Assembly (NCBI RefSeq): GCF_015689335.1
Contig: NZ_CP065053.1
Coordinates: 2,356,001 to 2,420,000, forward strand
Reading direction: 5' to 3'
Length of the DNA stretch: 64,000 nucleotides
Source of the DNA: Massilia antarctica
GTDB lineage: Bacteria; Pseudomonadota; Gammaproteobacteria; Burkholderiales; Burkholderiaceae_D
The translations under genes and the position numbers were made by a program. The number at the start of each line of letters is the position of its first letter. Position 1 is the first letter of the stretch. Shown in pieces: positions 55,247 to 63,996 of this stretch. Below the pieces are notes generated by a model. That model did not search any database and was not told the DNA's origin. It worked only from the letters and a program-made list of their open reading frames with translations.

Positions 55247-56332
55247 ATGAGCGAATTTGTCCACACCCGCGTTGCCAACCGTACCGGCGTGATTACCCTC
55301 GACCGTCCCAAGGCCCTCAATTCGCTGTCGCTGGCGATGGTGCGCGACTTGACCGAGGTGTTGAGCGCATGGCGCAACGACGCCGCCATCGACGCCGTGG
55401 TCATTGGCAGCAGCAGCGAGAAAGCGCTGTGCGCGGGCGGCGATATCCGCTTTTTCCACGATTGCGGCCATGCCACCCCCATGGGCGGCAGCGCGCTGCT
55501 GGAAGATTTTTTCACCGAAGAATACGCGCTCAATCACCTGATTCATTTTTACCCGAAGCCGTATATCGCGCTGATGGATGGCGTGGTGATGGGCGGCGGC
55601 ATGGGCATTGCGCAGGGCGGGCCTGACTGCCGCATCCGCATCGTCACCGAGAAAACCAAGATGGCCATGCCCGAGGTGAATATCGGCCTGTTTCCGGATG
55701 TGGGCGGCAGCTATTTTCTGTCGCGCGCGCCGGGGCAGCTGGGGCATTACCTGGGCCTGACCGGCCTGACCATCGGCGCGGCCGACGCCCTGTACGTCGG
55801 GCTGGCCGACCTGTTCGTGCCGCAGGCGCAGATGGGCGCGCTCAAGGAACTGATCGAGGCAACCCCGGGTTCGCAGCTGCGCGCGGCCATTGGTGCGTTT
55901 GCGGCGCCGTTTTCCGCTGATGCGGGCGCATCGACCCTGGCCGCGCAGCGCGATGGCATCGACCGCCATTTCGGCGCCGCTTCGGTCGCGGCGATCATGG
56001 CCTCGCTCGAAGGCGACGACGGCGAGTTCGCGCAAAAGGCGCTGGCCGCGATGCGCCAGCGTTCCCCGCTGATGATGTGCGTGACGCGCGAACTGCTGCT
56101 GCGCGGAGGATCGCTCGGTGTCGCCGATTGCCTGCGCATGGAACGCACCGTGGTGCGCCACAATTTCGAACACGGCGAAGTGCTCGAAGGCGTGCGCGCG
56201 CTCGTCATCGACAAGGACAATGCGCCCAAGTGGAACCCGGCCAGCCTCGATCAGGTCGACGCGCCGATGGTCGAGCGCTTCTTCGCGCCGGTGTGGCCGG
56301 CCACCGCGCATCCGCTGCGCCATCTGGATTGA
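55247..56332 (+). CDS. Enoyl-CoA hydratase/3-hydroxyisobutyryl-CoA hydrolase family protein
   Basis: A 361-residue crotonase-fold enzyme of the long HIBCH type. The oxyanion-hole segment ALCAGGDIRFF lies near residues 61-71, and VVMGGGMGIAQGG near 114-126. The catalytic Glu/Asp region EVNIGLFPDVGGSYFLSR lies near 142-159. The C-terminal extension (residues 260-361) with FEHGEVLEGVRALVIDKDN is typical of hydroxyisobutyryl-CoA hydrolases of valine degradation. Exact substrate is uncertain. Confidence 0.85.
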   Translation: MSEFVHTRVANRTGVITLDRPKALNSLSLAMVRDLTEVLSAWRNDAAIDAVVIGSSSEKALCAGGDIRFFHDCGHATPMGGSALLEDFFTEEYALNHLIHFYPKPYIALMDGVVMGGGMGIAQGGPDCRIRIVTEKTKMAMPEVNIGLFPDVGGSYFLSRAPGQLGHYLGLTGLTIGAADALYVGLADLFVPQAQMGALKELIEATPGSQLRAAIGAFAAPFSADAGASTLAAQRDGIDRHFGAASVAAIMASLEGDDGEFAQKALAAMRQRSPLMMCVTRELLLRGGSLGVADCLRMERTVVRHNFEHGEVLEGVRALVIDKDNAPKWNPASLDQVDAPMVERFFAPVWPATAHPLRHLD

Positions 56333-56356
56333 GGTGACGCGGAGCCGGCACGGTGC

Positions 56357-56405
56357 TTGACCTTATGTGACAAATGTCGCATACTTGCCCCATCAGTCAC
56401 AAATG
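56357..56405 (+). promoter_or_regulatory. Promoter and BlaI-type operator of the blaI-M56/M23 operon
   Basis: TTGACC (56357-56362), a 17-base spacer and CATACT (56380-56385) form a good sigma-70 promoter. Its spacer contains the dyad GACAAATGTC (56369-56378), whose ACA-N-TGT core is like BlaI/MecI operators. A second ACAAATG copy is at 56399-56405, just before the ribosome site. Repressor binding would block polymerase directly, giving autoregulation. Confidence 0.65.
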
Positions 56406-56415
56406 GAGCATCGTC

Positions 56416-56793
56416 ATGTCGGTCATTCCTTCGGTTTCAGAACTCAGCCTGCTCAAAGTCCTCTGGAAGGACCAGCCCCTGAGCGCGCGCGAGCTGCATG
56501 AGCGCGCCGTCGCGGAACTGGACTGGTCGTTTTCCTCGACGCGCAAGACGCTCGAACGCATGCTCGACAAGCAAATGGTGTCGCAGCACGCGCAGCACGG
56601 GGTGCAGGTCTACCGCGCCCAGCTCGACAAGGTGACGACCCTGGCCGCCTTTGCGCGCGACTTCGGGCGCCGCGTGATGGAGATCGACGCGCCACTGCCC
56701 GTCAATATGTTCACCGGCAGTAAACTGGTCGACCAGCAGGAACTCGCGGAACTCGAACAGATGCTGCAAGACTGGCCGGACGCGAAGGAGTGA
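56416..56793 (+). CDS. BlaI/MecI/CopY-family repressor
   Basis: A 125-residue winged-helix repressor (MSVIPSVSELSLLKVLWKDQ, then LSARELHERAVAELDWSFSS and the wing STRKTLERMLDKQ). The C-terminal dimerisation helix region ends LEQMLQDWPDAKE. GGAG (56405-56408) lies seven bases before ATG 56416. Members are cleaved or released when a membrane M56 peptidase senses a signal; that peptidase is the next gene, which overlaps its stop codon region. Likely represses its own operon. Confidence 0.9.
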   Translation: MSVIPSVSELSLLKVLWKDQPLSARELHERAVAELDWSFSSTRKTLERMLDKQMVSQHAQHGVQVYRAQLDKVTTLAAFARDFGRRVMEIDAPLPVNMFTGSKLVDQQELAELEQMLQDWPDAKE

Positions 56794-56795
56794 GC

Positions 56796-58319
56796 ATGCT
56801 CAACGAGATCGCCTTTCCCTTCCTTAAAGCGAGCATCACCTGCGGCATTGCGGCCGCCATCATCCTGGCGCTGCTTTCGCTCGCGACGCGCGTGTGGCCG
56901 GTGCTGGCCAGGCACCGTTCGGTGTGGCTCTGGTCGCAGGCGGCCATCGCTTGCGCCTTCGTGCTCGCCCTGCTGCCGCACAGCGCCAGTTATAGCGTGG
57001 TGCCGGCCATCGAGATCGAGCGTTCCGTCGCTGCGGTCCCGACGCCGCCGCGCCACTCCGGCGCGGACGACGTGGACGGCGCAGGCGACGAGGTGGACGC
57101 CTTTGAACTTCTCGCGCAAGTCTGGCTGGCGCTGTATGCGGCCGGCCTGCTGGCCTCCGGCGCGCGCTGGATGCATGCGCAGCGCGGCCTGCGCGCCTTG
57201 CTGGGCAGCGCGCGTCCGCTCGACGCCACGGCACTGGCGCAGCACGCGGGCTTCGACGCCGAGCCGGTAGCTGCGCTGCTGCGGCGCGGCCTGCGCGTGT
57301 CCGAAACCGATGCCGCCGTCTCGCCCATGCTGACCGGCCTCGCGCGGCCGCACCTGCTGCTGCCGCGCCATCTGCGCGACTTCAGCGACGAGCAGCAGCG
57401 CCTGATCGTCGCCCACGAACTGACGCACTGGCAGCGCCGCGATCCCTTGTGGCTGCACGCGGGCATGCTGCTGCAAACGCTGTTCTGGTTCAATCCCCTG
57501 CTGGCGGTGCTGACCCGGCGCCTGAACTGGGCCCAGGAGCTTGGATGCGACCGCGTCGTGCTGGCTGGCCGCCCCGCGCAGCAGCGCAAGCAGTATGCGG
57601 CCGCCCTGGTGGCCCAGCTCAAGGTGCAGCAGGATAGCTTTGCCGCGCCGGCCGCCAGCATCGCCTTCGGCCACGGGAACGCCGCTTCGCTGCGCGCCAG
57701 GGTGGGCCTGATCCGCGAGCAGGGATTGCGTGCGCCTGGCTTGCCGGGCAAGGCCGCGGTGGCCGCCGCGCTGGTGTCGGTGCTGGGCGCGAGCCTGTTC
57801 CTGCAGCCGGCGTTTGCCTGGCGCGCGCCGCAATCGGCGGCGCCCCTGGCATCGGCGAGCGCTGCGAGCGCCCCGCAGCAGTGGCGGATGCCGGTCGAGC
57901 GCGTGCGCGTCACCAGCTTTTACGGCGCCGCGCGCAAGAATCTGGAAGGCGGCCATCACGGCATCGACTTCGCCGCGCGCACCGGCACGCCCGTGCTGGC
58001 GGCAGCCGGCGGCACGGTGCTCGCGTCGACTGCGCAGTACGAGGGCGGGCTGCAATACGGCGATGTGGTCCTGATCGAGCATGCCAATGGTGTGCAGTCG
58101 CTGTACGCTCACCTGAGCGTGCGCGCGGTGCAGCCGGGCCAGATGGTGCGCGCCGGCGAGATGATTGGCCTGGCCGGCGAAACCGGCAAGGTCACCGGCC
58201 CCCACCTGCACCTGGAAGCCTTTCGCAACGGCGAGCACATCGACCCGCAGCAGATGTTGACGTCCCTCGACGCCTACGCCACCTCGCAGGCGCTGCGCAA
58301 GCGTCCCGCCAAACTCTAA
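56796..58319 (+). CDS. M56/M23 fusion membrane metallopeptidase (BlaR1-like)
   Basis: A 507-residue protein. Membrane helices near residues 10-28, 38-60, 105-125 and about 320-340 frame a BlaR1-type M56 zinc peptidase with VAHELTHWQRRDPLW (HExxH-type, near 205-219) and the downstream Glu in WAQELGCDR. Instead of a penicillin-binding sensor, the C-terminal ~150 residues are an M23/LytM domain: HHGIDFAARTGTPVLAAAGG, YGDVVLIEHANGVQSLYAHL and TGPHLHLEAF, with the zinc-ligand pattern HxxxD...HxH intact. ATG 56796 has AAGGAG five bases upstream. It starts two bases after the blaI stop. Probably senses or cuts peptidoglycan outside and signals to BlaI inside. Confidence 0.88.
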   Translation: MLNEIAFPFLKASITCGIAAAIILALLSLATRVWPVLARHRSVWLWSQAAIACAFVLALLPHSASYSVVPAIEIERSVAAVPTPPRHSGADDVDGAGDEVDAFELLAQVWLALYAAGLLASGARWMHAQRGLRALLGSARPLDATALAQHAGFDAEPVAALLRRGLRVSETDAAVSPMLTGLARPHLLLPRHLRDFSDEQQRLIVAHELTHWQRRDPLWLHAGMLLQTLFWFNPLLAVLTRRLNWAQELGCDRVVLAGRPAQQRKQYAAALVAQLKVQQDSFAAPAASIAFGHGNAASLRARVGLIREQGLRAPGLPGKAAVAAALVSVLGASLFLQPAFAWRAPQSAAPLASASAASAPQQWRMPVERVRVTSFYGAARKNLEGGHHGIDFAARTGTPVLAAAGGTVLASTAQYEGGLQYGDVVLIEHANGVQSLYAHLSVRAVQPGQMVRAGEMIGLAGETGKVTGPHLHLEAFRNGEHIDPQQMLTSLDAYATSQALRKRPAKL

Positions 58320-58404
58320 GCAACTTCCCGGTCAGGCGCGGTTTCCCGTGCGGCGCAAGCGCTGCGGGGCCGCGCTCGTCCCTGCACACCATCCAAGGAA
58401 ACCT

Positions 58405-60510
58405 ATGCAGATCCGTCCGTATGCCTGCGCCTGCGCGCTGGCTTTATCCTCACCCGCGCTGGGCGCCGATGTTCTTCCGAAAATCGAGATCGCCGGCGCG
58501 CGCTACGACCAGCGCAGCGAGGAAACCGCAGCCAGTCTGGTGGTGGGGCGCGAAGAGCTGATGCGCCACGGCGACCGCTCGCTCGGCGACGCCCTCAAAC
58601 GCGTGCCCGGCATCACCATCGGCGATGGCGGCGGGCGCGCCAGCGATATCCGCCTGCGCGGCCTGGGCAACGGCTATACGCAGGTGCTGCTCAACGGCGT
58701 GGCCGCGCCGGCCGGCTTTTCGCTCGAATCGCTGGCGCCGGAACTGATTGAACGGGTCGAGATTGCGCGCGGGGCGTCGGCGGCGACGAGCATGCAGGCC
58801 ATTGCCGGCAGCGTCAACATCGTTCTGCGCAAGTCGGGCACGCGCCTGCGCGCCACTGTCAAGGCAGGACTGGACACGCAGCACGGCCGGCGCTCGCCCA
58901 GCCTGGGCGGAGAATTCGGCGGCAAGGACGATGCGTTTTCGTATTCGGTTCCGGTGAGCCTGTCGTATTCGCCCGTGCCCGCGCCATCGCGAGAAGAAGA
59001 GACCGGGCCCGGCCTGCGCCGCAGCACGCGTCTGAACGAAGACAACACCACGCGCCTTCTGAGCCTGACCCCGCGCGCGAACTGGAAGCTCGCCAACGGC
59101 GATACGCTCGGCTTGCAGGCCTTCCTCAGCAACAGCCGGCGCGCGACGGACGCCTGGGCCAGCGAGACCACGCTGACCGGCGCACCGACGCGGCATCCAC
59201 AGCGCGCCGCGATATATAACATGGCGGCGATCTGGCTGCGCGCCGATCTGGAATGGACGCGCAGCCTGGGCGAGGGCGCGCGCATCGCAGCCGGGGGCGG
59301 CATCCACCGCAGCCGACGCGAGAGCGATTTCGAGTTCGGCGACATGATCGACGGGCGGCGCGCGCCCGCGCTCAACCTGGTCACGTCCGACCTGCGCGAA
59401 GGCGGCTACCACGCGGGCGCCAGCTGGACGCGGCCTTTGGGCGGCGGCCACACATTCGCGGCCGGCTGGGATGGCGCGCACACCACGCGCAGCCAGACCC
59501 GCGTGGGCAGCGAACACGATACGTTCGACGAGGCGCCGCTCCTCACCGACAACCGCTATCACGGCATCATCGACCGGCTTGGCATGTTCGCGCAGGATGG
59601 CTGGGAGATCAGCCCCGCGTGGTCGCTCTCGGCCGGCCTGCGCTGGGAAACCTTGCGCACTTCCGTGGCCGAAGCCGGCATGGCGGCGGTGCGCCAGCGC
59701 AGCGTGATTCCCGCGCCGGTGCTGCAGGCGCTCTACAAGCCCGCCGCCGGCCACCAGCTGCGCGCGGGACTGGCCCGTACCTACAAGGCGCCCACCATGG
59801 GTAGCCTGATCCCGCGCCGCTACACGGTCGACAATAACAACAGCGCCACCAATCCGCACAACGAGGGCAACCCCGCGCTGCGGCCCGAAAAAGCCTGGGG
59901 CCTCGACGTGGGCTACGACCGCCAGATCGGCAAGGATGGCTTGCTGGCCGCCAGCGCCTACGCGCGCCGCATCGACGACGTGACGGTCACGCGGCTGTTC
60001 CAGGATGGCGCGGACTGGGTAGCGACGCCGGCCAACCAGGGCAGGGCGAGCGCGCGCGGCGTGGCGCTGGAAGCGAAGCTGCCGCTGCCCGGTTTCACGC
60101 GTGCGGCCTTCAACGGCAACGTGGCGCGCAACTGGTCGCGCATCGACAAGGTCCAGGGGCCGGACAACCGGCTGGCGGATCAGGCGCCGCTGACCGCCAG
60201 CCTGGGCATCGATATACGCGCCGCGCTGACGGTGGGAGCGAGCTTCACGTACGCGCGCGGCGCCGTGACGCGCTACTCGCCTGTGTGGAGCGAGTGGAAC
60301 GGCGGCACGCGCTTGCTGGACATGTATGCCTTGTGGGGAGCGGGGACGCCGACGCGCTTGCGGGTCGGACTGACGAATGTGCTGCGGCGTTCGAACGTGT
60401 CGCAGTCGGACCATGGCAGCGCCGCCGACATGCGCTCCACCAGGCGCGAGCTGACACCAGGCGCGGTGTTGCGCATCACGTTGGAGCACGATGTTGAACG
60501 GCCCAAATGA
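58405..60510 (+). CDS. TonB-dependent outer-membrane receptor
   Basis: A 701-residue receptor with a signal peptide (MQIRPYACACALALSSPALG). The plug domain is near residues 30-150 (LKRVPGITIGDGGGRASDIR, LLNGVAAPAGFSLESLAPEL, IERVEIARG), followed by a 22-strand-type barrel. AAGGA precedes ATG 58405. The gap to the M56-M23 gene is 85 bp on the same strand, so it may belong to the BlaI regulon. The C-terminus ends VERPK, not the usual aromatic residue. Ligand unknown. Confidence 0.88.
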   Translation: MQIRPYACACALALSSPALGADVLPKIEIAGARYDQRSEETAASLVVGREELMRHGDRSLGDALKRVPGITIGDGGGRASDIRLRGLGNGYTQVLLNGVAAPAGFSLESLAPELIERVEIARGASAATSMQAIAGSVNIVLRKSGTRLRATVKAGLDTQHGRRSPSLGGEFGGKDDAFSYSVPVSLSYSPVPAPSREEETGPGLRRSTRLNEDNTTRLLSLTPRANWKLANGDTLGLQAFLSNSRRATDAWASETTLTGAPTRHPQRAAIYNMAAIWLRADLEWTRSLGEGARIAAGGGIHRSRRESDFEFGDMIDGRRAPALNLVTSDLREGGYHAGASWTRPLGGGHTFAAGWDGAHTTRSQTRVGSEHDTFDEAPLLTDNRYHGIIDRLGMFAQDGWEISPAWSLSAGLRWETLRTSVAEAGMAAVRQRSVIPAPVLQALYKPAAGHQLRAGLARTYKAPTMGSLIPRRYTVDNNNSATNPHNEGNPALRPEKAWGLDVGYDRQIGKDGLLAASAYARRIDDVTVTRLFQDGADWVATPANQGRASARGVALEAKLPLPGFTRAAFNGNVARNWSRIDKVQGPDNRLADQAPLTASLGIDIRAALTVGASFTYARGAVTRYSPVWSEWNGGTRLLDMYALWGAGTPTRLRVGLTNVLRRSNVSQSDHGSAADMRSTRRELTPGAVLRITLEHDVERPK

Positions 60511-60519
60511 GCCGGTGGA

Positions 60520-61383
60520 TCAGGATTGCTCGCGGTGCCTCAGCACAACCCGTTCGGTCGGGCTGAAGTAGGCGGCGAGGCGTTCGGCCATGTACACCGA
60601 GCGATGCTGCCCGCCGGTGCAGCCCAGCGCCACGGTCAGGTAGCTGCGGTTGTCGGTCTTGAACGACGGCAGCCACTTCTCGACGAAGGCGCGGATGTCT
60701 TCCAGCAGTTCGGCCGCGCTGGGCTGGGCGTCGAGGAAGGCGATCACCGGCGCATCCATGCCGGTGAGGGGGCGCAAGGTCAGGTCGTAGTAGGGATTGG
60801 GCAGGGCGCGCACGTCGAACACGAAGTCGGCGTCGAGCGGCACGCCCAGTTTGAACGCGAACGACTCGAAGAAGAGGGTGAGCGGGGCACGCTCGATCTC
60901 GACCAGTTCCTTGATCCATGCGCGCAGCTTGTTGGCCGACAGGTCGGACGTGTCGATCACGTGGCCAAGCTGCTCGATGGCGGACAGGCGCTCGCGCTCT
61001 TCGAGGATGCATTCGATCAGGGTGCGGCGCGAAGCGGGATTTTCGTCGGGACGCAGCTGGTGCGACAGCGGATGGCTGCGCCGCGTTTCGGAAAAGCGCG
61101 CCACCAGCGAGTGCGTGTTCGAGGTCAGGAACATGACCTTGATGTCGTGGCCCTGGTCTTTGAGCACGCGGATGTTGGCGGGTAGTTCGACCAGCGACTG
61201 GGCGCTGCGCGCATCGACCGCGACGGCGGCGCAAGCGGTGCCGTCCGCGATCAGCGCGTCGATCAGACTCGGTAACAAGGCCGGCGGGAGGTTGTCGACG
61301 CAGTAGTAGCCTGCATCTTCAAGGACGTTGAGGGCGACCGATTTGCCCGATCCGGAAATACCTGTGATGAGTACGATGCGCAT
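60520..61383 (-). CDS. rapZ: RNase adapter protein RapZ
   Basis: A 287-residue P-loop protein. In enterobacteria it guides RNase E to GlmZ and binds glucosamine-6-phosphate. Start [18 protein letters not shown] has the Walker A GISGSGKS at residues 8-15. [16 protein letters not shown] and the C-terminal [20 protein letters not shown] are family signatures. ATG 61383 is preferred over the longer open frame to 61425. The 3' end faces the TonB receptor gene nine bases away. Confidence 0.94.
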   Translation of the reverse strand: MRIVLITGISGSGKSVALNVLEDAGYYCVDNLPPALLPSLIDALIADGTACAAVAVDARSAQSLVELPANIRVLKDQGHDIKVMFLTSNTHSLVARFSETRRSHPLSHQLRPDENPASRRTLIECILEERERLSAIEQLGHVIDTSDLSANKLRAWIKELVEIERAPLTLFFESFAFKLGVPLDADFVFDVRALPNPYYDLTLRPLTGMDAPVIAFLDAQPSAAELLEDIRAFVEKWLPSFKTDNRSYLTVALGCTGGQHRSVYMAERLAAYFSPTERVVLRHREQS

Positions 61384-61885
61384 AGGCCCGATGATACCCC
61401 AAGCGGGTGGGGTTTGCTTAGGCACTATGCATGATTCTTAACAGGCAACAGGGGTTTTACAACGGCCTTTGGCGTTACCTGTGCATACAGCTAGGTTTAG
61501 TCGCTGCTCATCGCCTGGTGACGCAGGGGGCTCAGGGAGCATCGCTCCGTGCCTGCCAAACGGTGGGTCCTTGCAAGGGCTTACCGCGTAAACAGACCTG
61601 GTTTGAACAGCGATCCGTGAGAAGAACCGCGCCGTCAATGCGCTGGCAGCGACCCAGGCCGCAGCCGACGCGCGCGGCGCCCAAGCCCAGCATCTCGCAG
61701 CGGCGAACGGCAAGCGCTACGAGAATGCCTTGGCCCAGGTCTGGAACGCCAAGCAGTTTCGCGCTGGCTGGGCATGAGCTGGTGATCGTACTGATGGCGG
61801 AGGGTAATCACGACCTGGCATCATCCATGTGGTTGCGGGCAATAGTGGCGCGCAACACTGTGACGCCGGAAATGCTGGCTGCAGC
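61384..61885. other. Region between rapZ and the IS-interrupted gene, possible remnants
   Basis: About 500 bp without an intact gene I can support. Between 61616 and 61779 one plus-strand frame reads as a helical, Ala/Gln-rich peptide (AVNALAATQAAADARGAQAQ, ending FRAGWA), which could be the tail of a degraded small gene. Together with the IS this looks like a decaying accessory stretch. Confidence 0.4.
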
Positions 61886-62074
61886 ATGAGCCTCCGCGCC
61901 CGCCGATGCGACGCCACGCCGACGTTGACCGAGCGCTTCGTCGACGCGGTCCAGATCGTCAAGTTGGAATGCACCTGCGGTGCGCACGGCGCCACGCTCA
62001 TGTACACGAAGCCGGAGGACAGGACCAAGATGATCCAGGCGGCAGAGGATGGATGGAATTTATCGGCTCTATGA
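61886..62074 (+). pseudogene. Small gene interrupted by the ISL3-type element
   Basis: The frame from ATG 61886 (MSLRARRCDATPTLTERFVD, then KLECTCGAHGATLMYTKPED) runs through EDGWNL into the IS and stops on TGA inside its left end. If the element and one target copy are removed, the frame continues from 63644 as SAALGVVQADIIRAK and ends at TAA 63687-63689, giving about 74 residues. A CTCG pair suggests possible metal binding. No family is recognised. Confidence 0.55.
62057..62064. repeat. Target-site duplication of the IS (left and right copies)
   Basis: AATTTATC occurs at 62057-62064 directly before the left IS end and again at 63636-63643 directly after the right end. The exact 8-bp duplication is the size expected for ISL3-family insertion and indicates a fairly recent transposition. 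Confidence 0.93.
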
Positions 62075-63635
62075 CGTTTTCGGTGAAACTTGACGACCGT
62101 CGCGGTATCGCCTAATTGAAACAGACCTTTTTCCTGCTGTCTGCAAGGGATTGACAGGCAAATGAGTCAGCTTGGACATGCGCAGATAGGCGATGGCAAT
62201 GAAATTGGCGGCGCTGCGGAAACCGCGCGCTGCACGCTTGGATTGCTGAAGCATGCCGTTCATCGCTTCGACATAGGCGTTACTGCGGCCATCGAGCATG
62301 CCGCGCACGACGCCCGGCAGTCGCTCGCGCAGCGTCAACGCCAGCTTCTTGAACGGCTCGAGTCGACTCCGGCGAGCCCACGACATCCAACTCTCCAGCG
62401 CTGACTGCGCCACCTCCGCGTTGTTGGCGGTAACGGCCTGCCGATAGGCGTCCCGCAATGCTTCCTTCAGCCGCCACGCCCTTGCAGTCTTGAGTCGGGA
62501 GCGCTGCAAGAGATACATCGTGTCGCGCTGGCGTGCCGTCCAGCTACGCGCGTCGCGACGCATTCCCCACATCAATGCGCGGACGGTCTTGCGTTCGATG
62601 CCCAAGGCGCTGCGAACGACACGCGGCTGTTCCGCCATTTCCAGCTTGCGGACCTTGTCCATGGCATCGTTGGCCATGGCAATGACGTGGAAACGGTCGA
62701 AGCTGATCTGAGCCTGCGGCAATTGCTCGGTGACGCCCTTGACGTAGGCCTGGCTCATATCCATACAGACATGCGCGATTCCCTGCACCTGCCCGCCATG
62801 GGCAATCAGATCGGCCTTGAAAGCGGCTACCGTCTCGTGGCCGCGGCCTTCGGTGGCGAACAGCAGGCGCTTGGCGTCCAGATCGTGAACAACAGTCACA
62901 TACTGGTGACCGCGCCGAAGGCTGGTCTCGTCGATGCCGATGAGCTTCACGTCGCTCATGTCGTCCTTGCCGCGCGCCACCGCGACGTAATGGCCGACGC
63001 TGCGCCACAGGCGATGCGCCGTCACACGCAGCAGCCGGGCGGTCTCGGCCACCGTCATCGTCTGGCACAAGGACATGGCCAGCGCCTCGAAAAGCAAGGT
63101 GAAATGACTTCCAGGTCGCGACCACGGCACCTCAATGCGCGAGGTCTTGCCGCAGGAGCGGCAGCGCACGCGCGGTACTTCGGCGTGCACCCAAGCTTCA
63201 TATTGGAAGAAATCGAGATGTCGCCAGCTGCGCCGCATGCGGCTGTGGATCTTCTGTGCTGGTGTCTCGCAAACGGGGCAGGCCATCTCCTCGCTTTGAT
63301 AGCGTACTTCGAAATCGATCCGTCGCGCCCCAGTGTCGAGCTTGAATTCAGTCACCTCCCACGGAGCTTGCAAGCCCAGCGCGGTGGTGAACAAGGTTTC
63401 CATGCTAATACTCAAACTGCCTTCTCCAGCCGGATACGCCGGCACGCCTGTTATCCATGGTCATCGCCACGGCCTGCCGCGTCGACGACCATGGCCCAGC
63501 GTATGCGCCCTACATGCCGTCAAGGGTGCGCTACGCCGGCACGCGCACAACGCGCGCCGCCCTTGACCGCATTCCGGGACGGCAAAAACTCACAGCATAG
63601 CCGATGTCAAGTTTCACCGGAAACGTCATTGGGCC
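62065..63635 (-). mobile_element. Complete ISL3-family insertion sequence, 1571 bp
   Basis: Imperfect terminal inverted repeats of 30 bp (62065-62094 and 63606-63635) match at 27 positions and begin GGC, as in ISL3 elements. The single transposase gene is intact on the minus strand, and the ends carry an exact 8-bp target duplication. Everything needed for activity appears to be present. Confidence 0.93.
62069..63403 (-). CDS. ISL3-family transposase
   Basis: A 444-residue transposase from ATG 63403 (METLFTTALGLQAPWEVTEF). The N-terminal zinc-binding region has CPVCETPAQ and RVRCRSCGKTSRIEVPW. An HTH segment follows (MTVAETARLLRVTAHRLW). The DDE catalytic domain has IGIDETSLRRGHQYVTVVHD, VCMDMSQAYVKGVTEQLPQA and, near the end, SNAYVEAMNGMLQQSKRAAR with the likely Glu. 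The stop lies within the left inverted repeat. It looks intact and functional. Confidence 0.95.
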   Translation of the reverse strand: METLFTTALGLQAPWEVTEFKLDTGARRIDFEVRYQSEEMACPVCETPAQKIHSRMRRSWRHLDFFQYEAWVHAEVPRVRCRSCGKTSRIEVPWSRPGSHFTLLFEALAMSLCQTMTVAETARLLRVTAHRLWRSVGHYVAVARGKDDMSDVKLIGIDETSLRRGHQYVTVVHDLDAKRLLFATEGRGHETVAAFKADLIAHGGQVQGIAHVCMDMSQAYVKGVTEQLPQAQISFDRFHVIAMANDAMDKVRKLEMAEQPRVVRSALGIERKTVRALMWGMRRDARSWTARQRDTMYLLQRSRLKTARAWRLKEALRDAYRQAVTANNAEVAQSALESWMSWARRSRLEPFKKLALTLRERLPGVVRGMLDGRSNAYVEAMNGMLQQSKRAARGFRSAANFIAIAYLRMSKLTHLPVNPLQTAGKRSVSIRRYRDGRQVSPKTS

Positions 63636-63672
63636 AATTTATCTGCCGCCCTTGGGGTGGTGCAAGCGGATA

Positions 63673-63996
63673 TTATTCGGGCGAAGTAAAGAGGTACGAT
63701 GCAAGAATTTCTCGCATTCTGCCAATATCGGCTCTAATTGATGTGCTTGCCGCCCCCTTTTCAGCAGCCTCGATCTTTCTTGCCAGAAGCTCTTCCATTT
63801 TCTGCTTTGCTGCCGGGTATCGTGAAGCTAAAATCCCCCACGTTTGAAAACCGTAGATGCGCCTAAACATCTCAGATGGCAGAAGATCTGGAATCGGATT
63901 GTCATGAATCCAAACTAGTGCTTCCAACGCCGCCTCATAATTGCCCTCCCCGATTAGGTCGCATGCACTCATAAAAGTGTCTCTTAACTTTTCCAT
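63673..63996 (-). CDS. Hypothetical helical protein, possibly extending beyond the window
   Basis: A 107-residue reading frame from ATG 63996 (MEKLRDTFMSACDLIGEGNY). The segments YEAALEALVWIHDNPIP, GFQTWGILASRYPAAKQKME and ADIGRMREILASYL look like a TPR-type helical repeat protein. It resembles small bacterial proteins with an ALEKYLWFHENA-like start that often sit beside toxins, but this is from memory. No ribosome site fits before 63996, so the true start may lie outside the window. Its 3' end overlaps the tail of the IS-interrupted gene. Confidence 0.55.
   Translation of the reverse strand: MEKLRDTFMSACDLIGEGNYEAALEALVWIHDNPIPDLLPSEMFRRIYGFQTWGILASRYPAAKQKMEELLARKIEAAEKGAASTSIRADIGRMREILASYLFTSPE

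Noticed and set aside
61431..61889. A 152-codon plus-strand frame right of rapZ
   Set aside because: Composition changes along its length and the start lies in the rapZ upstream region. Only a small part of another frame looks protein-like, so it is described as a remnant region.
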